Source: Hypericum androsaemum
Lineage: Eukaryota > Streptophyta > Magnoliopsida > Malpighiales > Hypericaceae
Direction of reading: 5' to 3'
Assembly: GCA_963995505.1 (NCBI GenBank)
Contig: OZ023185.1
Coordinates: 1,302,001-1,366,000 of the forward strand
DNA: 64,000 bases
The position numbers and the translations under genes are program-made. Below are positions 1 through 10,625 of this stretch, piece by piece. Below the pieces are notes generated by a model. The model was given only the letters and a program-made list of their open reading frames with translations, was not told the origin of the DNA and did not search any database. Position 1 is the stretch's first letter. Each line of letters opens with the position of its first letter.

Positions 1-340
1 TGTAATTGTATAGTGATATTTTTCAAAAAAATCAGATTTAAAATTTTTATTTAAATACTCAGGGATAATTTTGTTGAAATAGTGAAATACCAAATATAAA
101 AATTCGTGATATTGAATCGAATGTTTTTAAACCACTGGATAAAATTAACTTTTACCAAAATAAAATGCAAAGATTCGCATAACCCGTAATCATATGGCCA
201 GGCCAGGCTACCCCCATTACTAAAAAGCAATCACGACAGATTCCTGTCCACCCACGGACTTCACACAAACTCCCGGACCTATATTGGTAAATTAACACCC
301 ATCCCTCGATTTTTTCCGCGTTCCACTCAAAACCCTCGCC

Positions 341-350
341 CTATATATAC
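341..350 (+). promoter_or_regulatory. Putative TATA box of the TCTP gene
   Basis: The sequence CTATATATAC lies about 100 bases before the TCTP start codon at 451. A pyrimidine-rich leader (runs of CCCTCTC and CTCTCTCC at about 358-390) follows it, as is common for 5'-TOP-like leaders of translation-related genes. The spacing fits a core promoter. The transcription start itself is not visible. Confidence 0.6.
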
Positions 351-450
351 TTCTTGTCCCCCTCTCAACCAAAGCCTCTCTCCCTCTTTTGCCCCTCGCG
401 TGCTCTTCCCAGTTTGGATCGGTCGAGAAGAGATAATCTAGCACGCAACC

Positions 451-1741
451 ATGTTGGTCTACCAGGATCTTCTCACCGGTAACCCAACCTCTCTAAGCTT
501 TGTAATTAGGGTTTCCTTGATTTGGTATAGGGTTTTTGCTATTTGATTGGATCTGTGAGATTGAAACTTTCCGTTCGTTAGGGTTTTAGATCTACTCCTA
601 TTTCTACTATTGTTTGCTTGAACGATTGTTTAGAAGAAACTATAATTACGATCGGGTTTTTCGTACTGGGTCAATCGGTAATTTCTGTATTAGTCTGTGT
701 ATTATTGGGATTATCGCTAATTAGATGCTTTACGGATTTGTTTTGGCTAAAAAACTTTGGCTGCTGGTGAAGGTTTTCCTTGTTTATATCCTTCTGGTAT
801 TCGGCTTGAGGGATATAGATTCCTGGTTGAATTGGATTTGTTTCGGGTTATGTAGCTCACCCTTGTGCTGGTGAAGGTTTTCCTTCGTTCTGTGTATACC
901 CTTCTGGTATTCGGCTTGAGGGATATAGATTCCTAGTTGAATTGGATTTGTTTCGGGTTATGTAGCTCACCCTTGTGTTGGTTTTACGTGGCGTGGCTTT
1001 CAGGCGATGAGCTTCTTTCGGACTCCTTCCCCTACAAGGAGATCGAGAACGGACTGCTTTGGGAGGTTGAGGGGAAGGTTGGTGTCACTGATTATCTGGA
1101 TTGAGATTTGTGTTGCTGTTTTCTTTGAGCCGATCTGCTGACCTAACTAACTTCTTTGTGTGTTTGCAGTGGGTTGTACAAGGTGCTGTCGACGTAGACA
1201 TTGGTGCAAATCCTTCTGCTGAAGGTGGTGGTGAAGATGAGACTGTTGATGACCAAGCTGTCAAGGTTGTCGACATTGTTGACACCTTCAGGCTTCAGGT
1301 ACGTTTTGCCTCCTAGTTTTCATGTCCTCGAGTCTCCAACTTTTCTTTTACTTGACAAGAAACTGCTTCCTGGTCTTAGGAACAACCTGCTTTCGACAAG
1401 AAGCAGTTTGTGACATTCATCAAGAGGTTCATCAAGAATTTGACACCCAAACTGGAGCCCGAGCAGCAAGCACACTTTAAGAAACACATTGAGGGAGCAA
1501 CCAAGTTTCTGCTTTCGAAACTCACTGACCTTCAATTGTAAGTTACAATGCGCAGATATTTGAATTCTCTTCTCATCTGCTTCTAGTGTGTCCTTAACTT
1601 TCGACTTTTATCCTTCGATGCAGCTTTGTTGGAGAAAGTATGCATGATGATGGTTGTTTGGTCTTTGCCTACTACAAAGATGGCGCTGCCGACCCGACAT
1701 TTTTGTACTTTTCCCATGCATTGAAGGAGGTCAAGTGCTGA
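451..1741 (+). CDS. TCTP: Translationally controlled tumour protein (TCTP), 168 aa, 5 exons
   Basis: Coding exons: 451-478, 1004-1077, 1170-1298, 1380-1537, 1624-1741; total 507 bases, 168 residues plus stop, the usual plant length. All introns have GT...AG ends. The protein starts [18 protein letters not shown] and ends [10 protein letters not shown]. The TCTP signature [10 protein letters not shown] lies in exon 3 and the conserved [10 protein letters not shown] block in exon 5. TCTP is a small conserved cytosolic protein linked to growth, TOR signalling and Rab GTPases in plants (family knowledge). No frameshift or missing exon is seen, so the gene looks intact. The start was chosen by family alignment; it is the first ATG after the leader. 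The first intron contains a roughly 104-bp tandem duplication (763-978). Confidence 0.97.
763..978 (+). repeat. Tandem duplication inside TCTP intron 1
   Basis: Two consecutive near-identical units of about 104 bp (763-866 and 867-978) both start GCTGGTGAAGGTTTTCCT and run through CTTCTGGTATTCGGCTTGAG to GTAGCTCACCCTTGTG. They differ by few substitutions and one short insertion. Both lie within the first intron and do not touch a splice site. Confidence 0.9.
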
Positions 1742-2004
1742 AACCTAAAGATTGCTAGCTTCGACATTCTAGTTCTATCTTTTGAGTGAGTGTTTTTTGT
1801 TTGTGGTCGAACCATGCTGTCTATTTTGATGTATTACGATTTATCTTTTTGCCATTAATTTGCTCTCTTGGGATGCTATCTTGTATTATCTGTCATGTTT
1901 TTCTTATCTCTCCCCTTGAAATGAGGCGGCATGTTTGACCGAAATATGACCTTTTAAGGGATGGAAAATTAGGCACATGCAAGTTTTTCTTCCGTGACTA
2001 GCTT
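1742..2004. other. TCTP 3' flank
   Basis: This is T-rich sequence after the TCTP stop codon, presumably 3'UTR and terminator. Nothing else is recognisable before the inverted-repeat element that begins near 2005. Confidence 0.5.
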
Positions 2005-3410
2005 CCATTTTAGTCCTTGCTGTTTTTAATAATATTTATCGACCATTTTAGTTTGAAATAATAGTCCTTGGCTCTAGTACCGAAAAAGTTTTCTGACGAA
2101 AAAACACTGGAAAAAATCCAAATGCCTCAATTAAAAAATTACCCAAATATAACATAACCTATCTCCTCCCCTTTTGTCTCTCTCCTCTCCCCTCTTGCGT
2201 TGACCTTTAACAAACACCCATTATTTGCTAAGAATTCCATAAACAAAACTTAAAACTTCATTATTTGCTAAGCAATTGGGATAATTAAAAAAAGATAATT
2301 ACTCTCGGCCCTTGGGGTTTGCCTAAATCACTGTTTTAACCCCTCCTGTTTTGAAACCCACACTTTGACCTCCCTAGTTTGCAATTATTGAATTCTAAGG
2401 CCCTCGCTGATGTCATCATTCATTTTTTTATTTTTAAATCAAGAAATAACTATTATACTCTTCAATAAAAAAATAAAATGATAACATCAGCGAATGATGG
2501 GCATAATAAGTCATTTATTGAAGGGTATAATATTCATTTCTTGATTTAAAAATAGACAAAAAATGAATGATGACATCAACAAGGGACCTTAGAGTTCAAT
2601 AATGGCAAACTAGGGGGCCAAAGAGTGGGTTTCAAAACAGGAGGAGTTAAAACAGTGATTTAGGCAAACTCCAGGAGCAAAAAGTAATTATCCCTAAAAA
2701 AAACAAACCACAGATCTGGAGCTTCGAGATCTATTCAAGCTTCTAACACTAAGAACTCCATAAGCAAATCTTCGTTGACGATTCTCACATTGAAATCTGG
2801 GTCAAGTTTCTCTATTGTAGTTTTGCATATCCTTGGCTTGTAGGAGAGCATCTCCCTGGTTCTGGAACAGAGAAGGACAAGGAGATAATATTTCTTCAAC
2901 GACGTAAGCAAGCATTCTTAGAGTCTCTCCAGGCGGGAAGCAATAATTTCAGTTCGATAGAAAAAAAGGGAAGCAAAAGGAAAGCGGAAGACTTTTTTTG
3001 TTAAAAAAATAATTCCAAGTCCTTCGAAGTGGAAGCTTTTGTTGAAATAATAATTTCAAATCCTTCATCGAAAGCTCTTGTACTTTTATTTAAAGAAGGC
3101 CAACCAAAAGTGAGCACCAAGCATCACCATCTTCAGCGGTGGAGGGATTCCCAGGTGTGGTTTGGTCTAATTTATCAATGGAGGAGAGGCCGAGAGGGGG
3201 GAGGGGAGGGGAGGAGAAAAGGAGAAGAGAAGAGAAGAGAGGGAAGGATTTTTGTATTTAAATTTTTTTAGCTTAGGGGTAATTGCGACTTTTCCAGTGC
3301 CTCCTCCTCGGGAAAAATTTCCGGTACCGGAGCCAGAGACTAAAAAGGGCTATTATTTCAAATTAGAAAGACCGAGAAAGGTTATTAAAAACAGTAAGAA
3401 CTAAAATTGG
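2005..3410. mobile_element. Non-autonomous TIR element of about 1.4 kb
   Basis: The left arm, about 2005-2115 (starting CCATTTTAGTCCTTGCTG), is the imperfect reverse complement of the right arm, about 3293-3410 (ending in CTAAAATTGG). Shared blocks include TTGAAATAATAG and CTGTTTTTAATAA. There is no transposase. The interior holds a second foldback element (2278-2698), then about 550 bases with weak gene-like composition and a G/A-rich stretch near 3190-3245. The right side continues with ACCTTAGGGTAATTAATTATCCC, so the true end may be near 3455. I found no clear target duplication. Superfamily is unknown; a Mutator-like or foldback type is possible. Confidence 0.7.
2278..2698. mobile_element. 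Foldback MITE nested in the larger element
   Basis: This is a near-perfect long palindrome. The left arm runs about 2278-2430 and the right arm about 2545-2698. Matching blocks include GCCTAAATCACTGTTTTAAC with its complement near 2650, and GAATGATGACATCA with its complement near 2410. The arms of about 150 bp are separated by about 110 AT-rich bases. Both ends carry GGGATAATTA. There is no open reading frame. Transcribed, it would form a strong hairpin. Confidence 0.85.
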
Positions 3411-3464
3411 TGTTTGATCAAATATCAGGGACCTTAGGGTAATTAATTATCCCTAATATTTATA

Positions 3465-3999
3465 ATTGCCACAACATCGGCATAAGAGTTTGGATTCCAA
3501 TTTCTCCATTGACTTGCCAATTTTTCATATTATGACATGTCTATTGTTAACTCGTAAAAAATTAATCATATAATGCCAGAAGAAGTGCTTCCATTTAGAA
3601 TCTGTAATGAAGATTTAACTAGGAGAACACACTTTTTTATATATCATTTTTGGAGTTTTTTTTCATATATTGTTGATTGTAAATGAAAAGATAAATTAAC
3701 TTATTTTTTTACCCGAGCACTGAAATTTCTATTTCAATACATACAAATGTAATGTTTCTCATTTTGTCCCATATATTTGAAATTTTTTCTCATTAAATTG
3801 GTTATCTTACCATTTTTCATGTAATTCAATATAAATGAGTAATTTTATATGTAGTTTCACTAACTAGCCAACAATTATAGCTACACCACAATGTAATTCA
3901 ATATAACTGAGTAATTTTATATGTAGTTTCACTACCTAGCCAACAATTATAGCTACACACTAGGTATCTTGTTCATTTGCTTGACTTTGTATTGTTTAT
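3465..3999. repeat. Copy 1 (left part) of a duplicated non-coding unit
   Basis: This stretch (from TTGCCACAACATCGGCATAAGAG to ACTTTGTATTGTTTAT) is repeated with substitutions and indels at about 8690-9310 and 9674-9710. Within it, about 70 bases at 3830-3890 are repeated in tandem at 3900-3958 (AGTAATTTTATATGTAGTTTCACTA.CTAGCC). No coding potential is seen. The unit is split by the Copia element that starts at 4000 and resumes at 8339. Confidence 0.75.
3995..3999. repeat. Left target-site duplication of Copia element 1
   Basis: TTTAT lies directly before the LTR start (TGTTGGACC) and recurs at 8339-8343 directly after the 3' LTR. A perfect 5-bp duplication is what Copia integrase leaves. Confidence 0.85.
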
Positions 4000-4346
4000 T
4001 GTTGGACCTAAAAGGCCCAATTAGGCAATTATTATTTTGCCTGATTGGGCCCAGGCCCATCAGGCCCAAAGTTTGGGTAGAATGGGCCGGTCAACCCGAG
4101 TTGACCGACCCAAGGCCACGCAAGCGCCACGTCAGCGTGACGTGGCGCTGACGTAGTTGCCGCCAAAGTTGGCGGCCCACGTGGCACGTTGACGTGGTGC
4201 CACGTGGCAAAGCTAGGGGATAGCTTTGCCACGCTGCATGTCGCGTGGCAGACATGCGGTCCGAAGTGCCACGTGGCAGACATGCGGTCCGAAGTGCCAC
4301 GTGGCAGCCCACGTGGCACATTTGGTTGTCCGAATTTCCCTATAAA
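4000..4346 (+). repeat. Truncated 5' LTR of Copia element 1
   Basis: About 347 bases match the start of the 3' LTR at 7753. The LTR promoter carries at least five CACGTG G-boxes between about 4170 and 4320, and a perfect hairpin around 4124-4150 whose arms contain CCACGTCA/TGACGTGG. The TATA box TATAAAAAG is at 4341. The sequence then jumps into integrase. Confidence 0.9.
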
Positions 4347-6794
4347 AAGGCTTTGCGAACTGATCGTGGCCGTGAATATCTTTCTGATGAGTTCAAAGTT
4401 CTATGCATTAAAAAAGGGATTGAGCATCAGTTATCCATTTCCTATACACCCCAGCAAAATGGGGTTGCTAAAAGAAGGAATAGAACCCTTCTTGATATGG
4501 CTAGATCGATGATGGCAGAGGCAAGTTTGCCTATATCATTCTATGGAGATGCGCTCCTGACTGCCGCATACGTTCTAAACCGTGTTCCCTCCAAATCTGT
4601 TACAGCCACTCCTTATTAAATGTGGACAGATCGGAAGCCCGATCTATCCTATTTTAAGCCATGGGGGTGTGCGTCATATGTCCATTCTACCTCAAGTACT
4701 TTCGGTAAATTAGAACCGAGAGGTAGAAAAAGTATCTTTATAAGATATCCAGAGGTATCTAAAGGATACGTGTTCGTGGGTGAACTGGATGATGGATATG
4801 TAACAGAATTTGAATCACGTGATGCCATGTTTTTTGAGAATGAATTTCCAAGTTTGAGGGAGGTTAGTAATGACCTTACCCTTTATGAGACAGATGAACC
4901 AGAGTCATCTGGATCACTTTTTCCGAGTGGAAGAATTGAGGAGAAAGATAGAGATTTTCTAACTCAAAATGATCCGGAAGGTCGTGATCTGAGTCCTAAA
5001 AGGGAGATAATTCCTTATTCCAGTGGGAGTACGGTATTTCTACCCAGTGGGAGTGCGATTCCTGGATATGATGAATATATGAGAGATGTTTATCAAAACT
5101 GGGAATATCGTAGGTCTAGCAGAACTAGCATACCACGCCGACGATTTGACATCGAAGGCGAGGCTAATGCATTCTTGGTATCACTAAAGAGATTTAGTGG
5201 TCCAAGTAAAATTCTTCTGGCCATCCTACAGGATGAAGATGAGCTAAAGAATGTATCTGGAGCTTTGTCATCTCCAAAACGAACTGAATGGATGAATACA
5301 ATGGAAGAAAAAATATCTTCTATGATCAAAAACCAGGTTTGAGATCTGATAGACCTACCTAAGGGGCGTAGGGAAATTGGGAATAAGTGGATTCTCAAAA
5401 TCAAGCGCAATGCAGATGGCAGTATCGAAAGATACAAAGCGCGTTTGGTTGTCCAAGGGTTCAAACAACAGGCTGGGATAGACTACGAGGAGACTTTTGC
5501 ACCTGTTGTTAGATTTACGTCAATTATGGTCATTTTAGCTATGGTTGCTAACATGAATCTAGAATTACATCAAATGGATGTAAAGACTGCTTTTCTCCAC
5601 GGAGAATTGGATGAAGAAATCTACATGATTCAGCCTGAGGGCTACATTCAAAAAATCTGCGAACACAAAGTTTGCAAATTGAATAGATCAATTTATGGCC
5701 TTAAGTAGTCGTCTAGACAGTGGTATATTCGCTTTCATAATACGATAATGCAGCATAATTTTGTAATGATAAACGAAGATCACTGCGTGTATGTTAAGCG
5801 ATCAGGAAAGAAGTTTGTCATCATCACTTTGTATGTTGATGACATCCTTTTAGCTGGAAATGACATGGGATTTCTTGTCGAAATCAAAGATTGGTTATCT
5901 TCCAACTTTGAAATGAAAGACATGGGTGAAGCAGATTACATATTCGGAGTTAAGATTTCGAAAAATTGTTCGAAAAGAATAGTGTCTCTCTCACAAGAGA
6001 CATATATTTGCAAAGTAGTAGAATATTTCAAATGTGATCACAGTAACTCAAAGTACGTTCCTTTGGTTAAAGGTCATAATTTGAGTAAGGACATGTGCCC
6101 AAAAATAGCTAAACAACGTGGGGACATGGAGAAGATTTCTTATGCCAATGTAGTTGGATGCCTGATGTACGCAATATTGTGTACTAGACCTGATATTTGC
6201 TATGCTGTTGGGATAGGAAGCAGATATCAGTCTGATCCAGGCAGTGCTCACTAGAAGGCTGTCAAAGAAATTTTGAAATATTTGAACACTACTGCAGAAT
6301 ACTCTTTGTGCTATCAAGGGCGTGACCTGATACTGAGTGGCTACACTGATGCTGATTGGGGAGGCGACATGGACAAGAAAAAGTCTACATCTGGATTTAT
6401 TTTCTTGTTGGGCGGGGGTGCTATCTCATGGAGCAGTAAGAAACAAACCTGTGTATCCCTGTCAACAATGGAAGCAGAATATGTAGCTTCAGTTCATGCT
6501 GCAGAAGAAGCGGTATGGTTGAAGAGATTCTTAAGCCATCTCTCCCTGATCAACTCGACGGAGTCCGTGAGTCTATTCTGCGATAACCAGGTAGCTATAG
6601 CATATGCTAAGGATCCTAGATTCTATAGCAGGGCTAAGCATATAGATATTAAATTTTACTTTGTTAGAAATTTAATAAAATATAAAGAACTGTGTATGAA
6701 ATACATATCTACAAAAGATATGGTCGCAGATCCAATGACTAAAGCATTACCTCGAGAAGTATTTGAGAAACATGTTAAGTCACTGGGTTTATGA
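4347..6794 (+). pseudogene. Copia pol remnant: integrase end, reverse transcriptase, RNase H
   Basis: One continuous reading frame runs through the region but is broken by in-frame stops at 4617 (TAA), 5340 (TGA), 5706 (TAG) and 6252 (TAG); the natural stop is at 6792. Integrase starts at KALRTDRGREY (second catalytic Asp in TDRG); the catalytic Glu position reads Lys (NGVAKRRN). Reverse transcriptase has WILKIKRNADG, the DVKTAFLHGEL block and the YVDDILL active site (near 5830). RNase H carries DADWGGD, STMEAEYVA and the final VADPMTKALP. The frame is well kept apart from the stops, which suggests fairly recent decay. Confidence 0.93.
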
Positions 6795-7752
6795 CGGTTT
6801 CATTTGTAATCCAATTAGTTGGAATAAAGAAGTTTTATTTGACAATATGAGTTAATTATGAAACATGTCGGACAGAGAAGTAGCCCACTCACACGGGTGT
6901 TTACCTCAGTGGGAGTCAAGAAGTTGATTCCTAGATGAGATGAGGCATTTATTGGACATTCATAAGTGCAAATCTTATGACGGAATGCCGTCTTGCTCAA
7001 GAGCAAGTTTCCTTATGGGATGTAGGAATAAATTGCTGCATTTGAATTTTCTACAATCCATATGATAAGATATAAGTGGAACTTATCATACTGTCTGTCC
7101 TATTAGCCTAGAGTTAAGCTAAGGCTGATACTCTAGTATGGTGTTAAATGACATGTGTTCTTTTAAAAAGGAATATACACCGTAACACGTGATCAGTATC
7201 ATGTGTGCTACTCGACCATTGGATGAGATGAAAATGTTGAGTGATTTCACAATCCCTGGTGCGAGACCAATTTTCGAGAACTGTGATTCCCGAAACCTAC
7301 CCTTAAGATCCTAAACGTATTCTGGAAGTATGGTCTAGTGCTGCTAGCTTGGAAAGTTCATGAAAAGGTTATGGCATATCGATTCGACCTGGCAGGGCTG
7401 ACCAGAAAAGCAGGCTGTATCATTATGAAAGGAATATAGTTAAGGAAGAAGGAACTCTGCTCATCATATTCTGAGTTTCGTGATTCAGGTGCACCAATTG
7501 TATTAAAAAGTACAATAGTGAACCCGAATATAATTATTTGAAATCACTAATGAGAACAATGGAATGTGACATGAGTCCTGGGGTAATAGCATGCATTATA
7601 CAAGAAGGTTATCGAGATACTACTATTCAAGTAGCTTGAGTGTCCGTGCTCTTGAATTTAGCTTAACACACTCGACGTATGCTGGTCGCACGAAATTCTT
7701 TAAAAGAAATCTGATAGCTGTTGATCAAGGTCAATAATAATTTAGTGGGAGA
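6795..7752 (+). other. 3' non-coding region and polypurine tract of Copia element 1
   Basis: About 950 bases lie between the end of pol and the 3' LTR. They match 47118-48018 of Copia element 2 in inverse orientation. No conserved protein is coded. The stretch ends in the polypurine tract AGTGGGAGA at 7744-7752, immediately before the LTR. Confidence 0.85.
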
Positions 7753-8338
7753 TGTTGGACCTAAAAGGCCCAATCAGGCAATTATTATTGTGCCTGATTG
7801 GGCCCAAAGTTTGGGTGGAATGGGCCGGTCAACCCGAGTTGACCAGCCCAAGGCCACGCAAGCGCCACGTCAGCGTGACGTGGCGCTGACGTAGTTGCCG
7901 CCAAAGTTAGCGGCCCACGTGGCACGTTGACGTGGCGCCACGTGGTGGACATGCGGTCCGAAGTACCACGTGGCGGACATGTGGCATAGAAGTGCCACGT
8001 GGCAGCCCACGCGGCACGTTTTGGTTGTCCGGATTTTCCTATAAAAAGAAAAATCCGGCTGAACCAATCTGTAAGTTTGCTCACAACCACTCAATAAGAA
8101 AGAAAAACTCTGGAATAGTCATTGAGTTTTGAACAGATTTTCAATAGAGTAAATCTCGTGAAAATCAATTACGAATCCGTTATAACGTGATCGTAATTCG
8201 ACTGGCACGAAGACATTGTGGACCCGAACCTGTGGACCTCTTGCTTCAACAAGTAAGTGATTTATTATTAACGAATTAGTTTGTTAATTAGACGAATTTA
8301 ACATGTAATTACTCGTTAATTACGCGTTAAATCTATCA
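7753..8338 (+). repeat. 3' LTR of Copia element 1
   Basis: The LTR starts TGTTGGACC and ends CTATCA. It contains four CACGTG G-boxes (about 7915-8000), the TATA box TATAAAAAG near 8040, and an AT-rich tail. It is followed by the TTTAT target duplication at 8339-8343. Confidence 0.93.
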
Positions 8339-10350
8339 TTTATAATCTAGAATTGAGTTTAACTAATATAAGCTAAAATAACTAATACTTCAAATTATAA
8401 ATTAAATTCAAAGTTTAAAATTACAATAATTTTTTATATATAAATGGATTTAACATTTACAATAATAATGAAACCTATTGGAGCTGCATCGTATTCTCAA
8501 TTTGATCCCTATATGAAACCTATTTGCTGGTCAACATGTTGCTCAATCTTGACATGTCGCCATTTTCATCCGAGCACTTGACATGTTGCTCAATCTTGTC
8601 GGCAGAAAGTGGTGGAGATCTGTCACTGGGGATCATTTTTGCTGGTCACCCTTACCGCCGTCGGGGTTGCAAAATGGGGTGGAATTGCCACAACATGGAC
8701 ATAAGAGTTTAGATTCCAATTTTTTCACTAACTTGCCGATTTTCATATGTGGGTTTAAACGTATAGTGTTAACTCATAAATAATTAATTATATAATACCA
8801 AAAAAAAAAATCAAACCACGAGATGACGGTTGATGAAAATACAAATATGTATGGAACCTTAGATAGGTTTGACTATATGTTTATAACTAAGGTATGATTT
8901 TGGGAGAGTAGAAGACCAATGACACAATAGGATTAAATTAAATTAACAAAATTTCTTATAATAGTACATGATTTGCATGTGACTATGGAGGTCTGAATTT
9001 TCTTGTGCTTTCATTTAGAATCTGGAATGAAGAATTAAATAGGAGTACGCACTTTTTATATATCATTTTAAAGAGTTTTTTTTCATATATCATTGATTGT
9101 AAACGAAAAGATAAATTAACTTAGAATTTTGTCCGAGCATTAAAATTTATATTTCAGAACATATGAATGTAATATTTCTCATTTTGTCCAATAACATTTG
9201 AAAATTTTCCCCATTAAATTAGTTATCTTACCATTTTTCATGTAATCCAATATAACATAGTCATTCTATATGTAATTTCACTAACTAGCCAACAAATATA
9301 GCTACAACACTACTGTTTTTTAAAGTGGGTGAGTATCATGCACTCCTATTATTCATAGTCAAACATGAGTTACAAAGAGGCTCAACCAATCGACCATCTC
9401 GTTGCTTTCACGAAATCAATGTTTAACATTAACTTGTCAATTTTGATGGTAAAGTTATGTCAATTAATCACGAACAACGATAATGAATATTCTATGAATA
9501 TAATGTCACCTAGGGCTTAGGGATTTGTTTTCCTATTGTTTGTGGATGCCAATTTAGTACTTTGTGTAAATTATTTTATATTCTCTTAATGTTCAGTATT
9601 TTTTTAAGTAAAATCAAATACCATTATTTTATATTCTCTTAAATTTTCAGTACTCTTTAGATTATATTCTCTTGTTCATTTGCTTGACTTTGTATCGTTT
9701 ATTATGTAGAATTGAGTTTAACTAAAAAGTAAACGTAAGCTAAAGTAACTAATACTTTAAATTACAAATTGAATCCAAAGTTTCAAATTATATTTGTTGA
9801 AATATAATCATGTTTACATTTTAAGGTCTATAAACATATTTACCTTTTTAATTTGCAGATGTGTGGAAGACGAAAATGATATTGCGCTAAAATAAAAACT
9901 GTTGATCATTTTGTAAAAAATTTCTCGAGCAAGCTTCTGACCTTTTTAAATGGCACATAACCTAGAAAGTTTTTACAACAACTCTCTCTCTCCTTTTACT
10001 AACAAAAACCAACTTTGGAAAAAAAATTGTTACCTCTTTTTAATTATTTTTGTATTCCTATGGGCTTGTTTTCTTGTTGTCTTGTGATACTACTCTAGTA
10101 CTTTGGGTGAATTAATTGGCGTTCTTTTAAATTTCAGAAACTACTTTATTACCCATAAATAAAGTAATACAAAATATTATTATGAAAATATCACTACGTG
10201 TCTTGTTCATTTGCTTGACTTTGTATTGTTTATAATGTAGATTTTTTTGCCCGAAGTTTATTGTGTAGATTTGAATTTAACTAAGAAGTAGTCATTATAA
10301 GCCTTGTAAGACATATGTACCGTTTTAATTTGCAGATGGGTGGAAGAGAG
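8339..10350. repeat. Further copies of the duplicated non-coding unit
   Basis: 8339-8465 continues copy 1. About 8690-9880 is copy 2: the segment starting GCCACAACATGGACATAAGAG, the AGCCAACAAATATAGCTAC segment near 9290, and CTTGTTCATTTGCTTGACTT at 9674. About 10200-10350 is a shorter copy 3 ending in TTTAATTTGCAGATGGGTGG. Partial relatives lie at 16345-16372 and 19040-19175 (AGCTAAAGTAACTAATACT). An 18-base direct repeat, ACATGTTGCTCAATCTTG, occurs at about 8534 and 8581. No gene is seen. The units could belong to a degraded transposon I cannot classify. Confidence 0.65.
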
Positions 10351-10625
10351 AGTGCAAAATGCTTAGTGAATGAGTTTTGAGGAGCTGCCTATTGGTGGCA
10401 ATTTTGGCATAGTTCTTGTAGTTTGCATTCGTTAGTCGGTAGCAGATATTCCACTTTATCATGTAGTTTTGGAACAGTTGGAAACTAGGGTCAAGTTGTA
10501 GGCCTAATCGAAATATCGGATTCGTGGAGGGTAAGTTCTTTATGTAACTAAAAAATAGACCCTAGATCCAATGGACGCCTAGTCAACGAATTTGGCGAGG
10601 CAAACTTGTATTTGTGTAAACTTTT

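Larger units (their letters stand above)
4000..8338 (+). mobile_element. Copia LTR retrotransposon 1, internally deleted
   Basis: The 5' LTR starts TGTTGGACCTAAAAGG at 4000 but is cut at about 4346. The 3' LTR is 7753-8338 (586 bp, TG...CA), preceded by the polypurine tract AGTGGGAGA. Between them lie part of integrase, reverse transcriptase and RNase H, in the Copia gene order. Primer-binding site, gag, protease and the front of integrase are missing: the TATA region of the 5' LTR is joined directly to the integrase core. Flanks carry a perfect TTTAT duplication, so the deletion arose after insertion or in a previous generation. The element cannot move by itself. Confidence 0.95.

Noticed and set aside
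4032..4321. Overlapping ORFs on both strands in the LTR (also 7785-8094, 46617-47073, 62760-63129)
   Set aside because: They are open only because the LTR is G/C-rich and built of short repeats (CCACGTGGC); they have no domain and shift among LTRs.
6815..7006. A 63-codon antisense ORF in the 3' region of Copia element 1, also open in element 2 (47863-48054)
   Set aside because: The two versions differ at about six of 63 residues, with substitutions that change the protein freely. Being open in two recent copies is not evidence for a gene.
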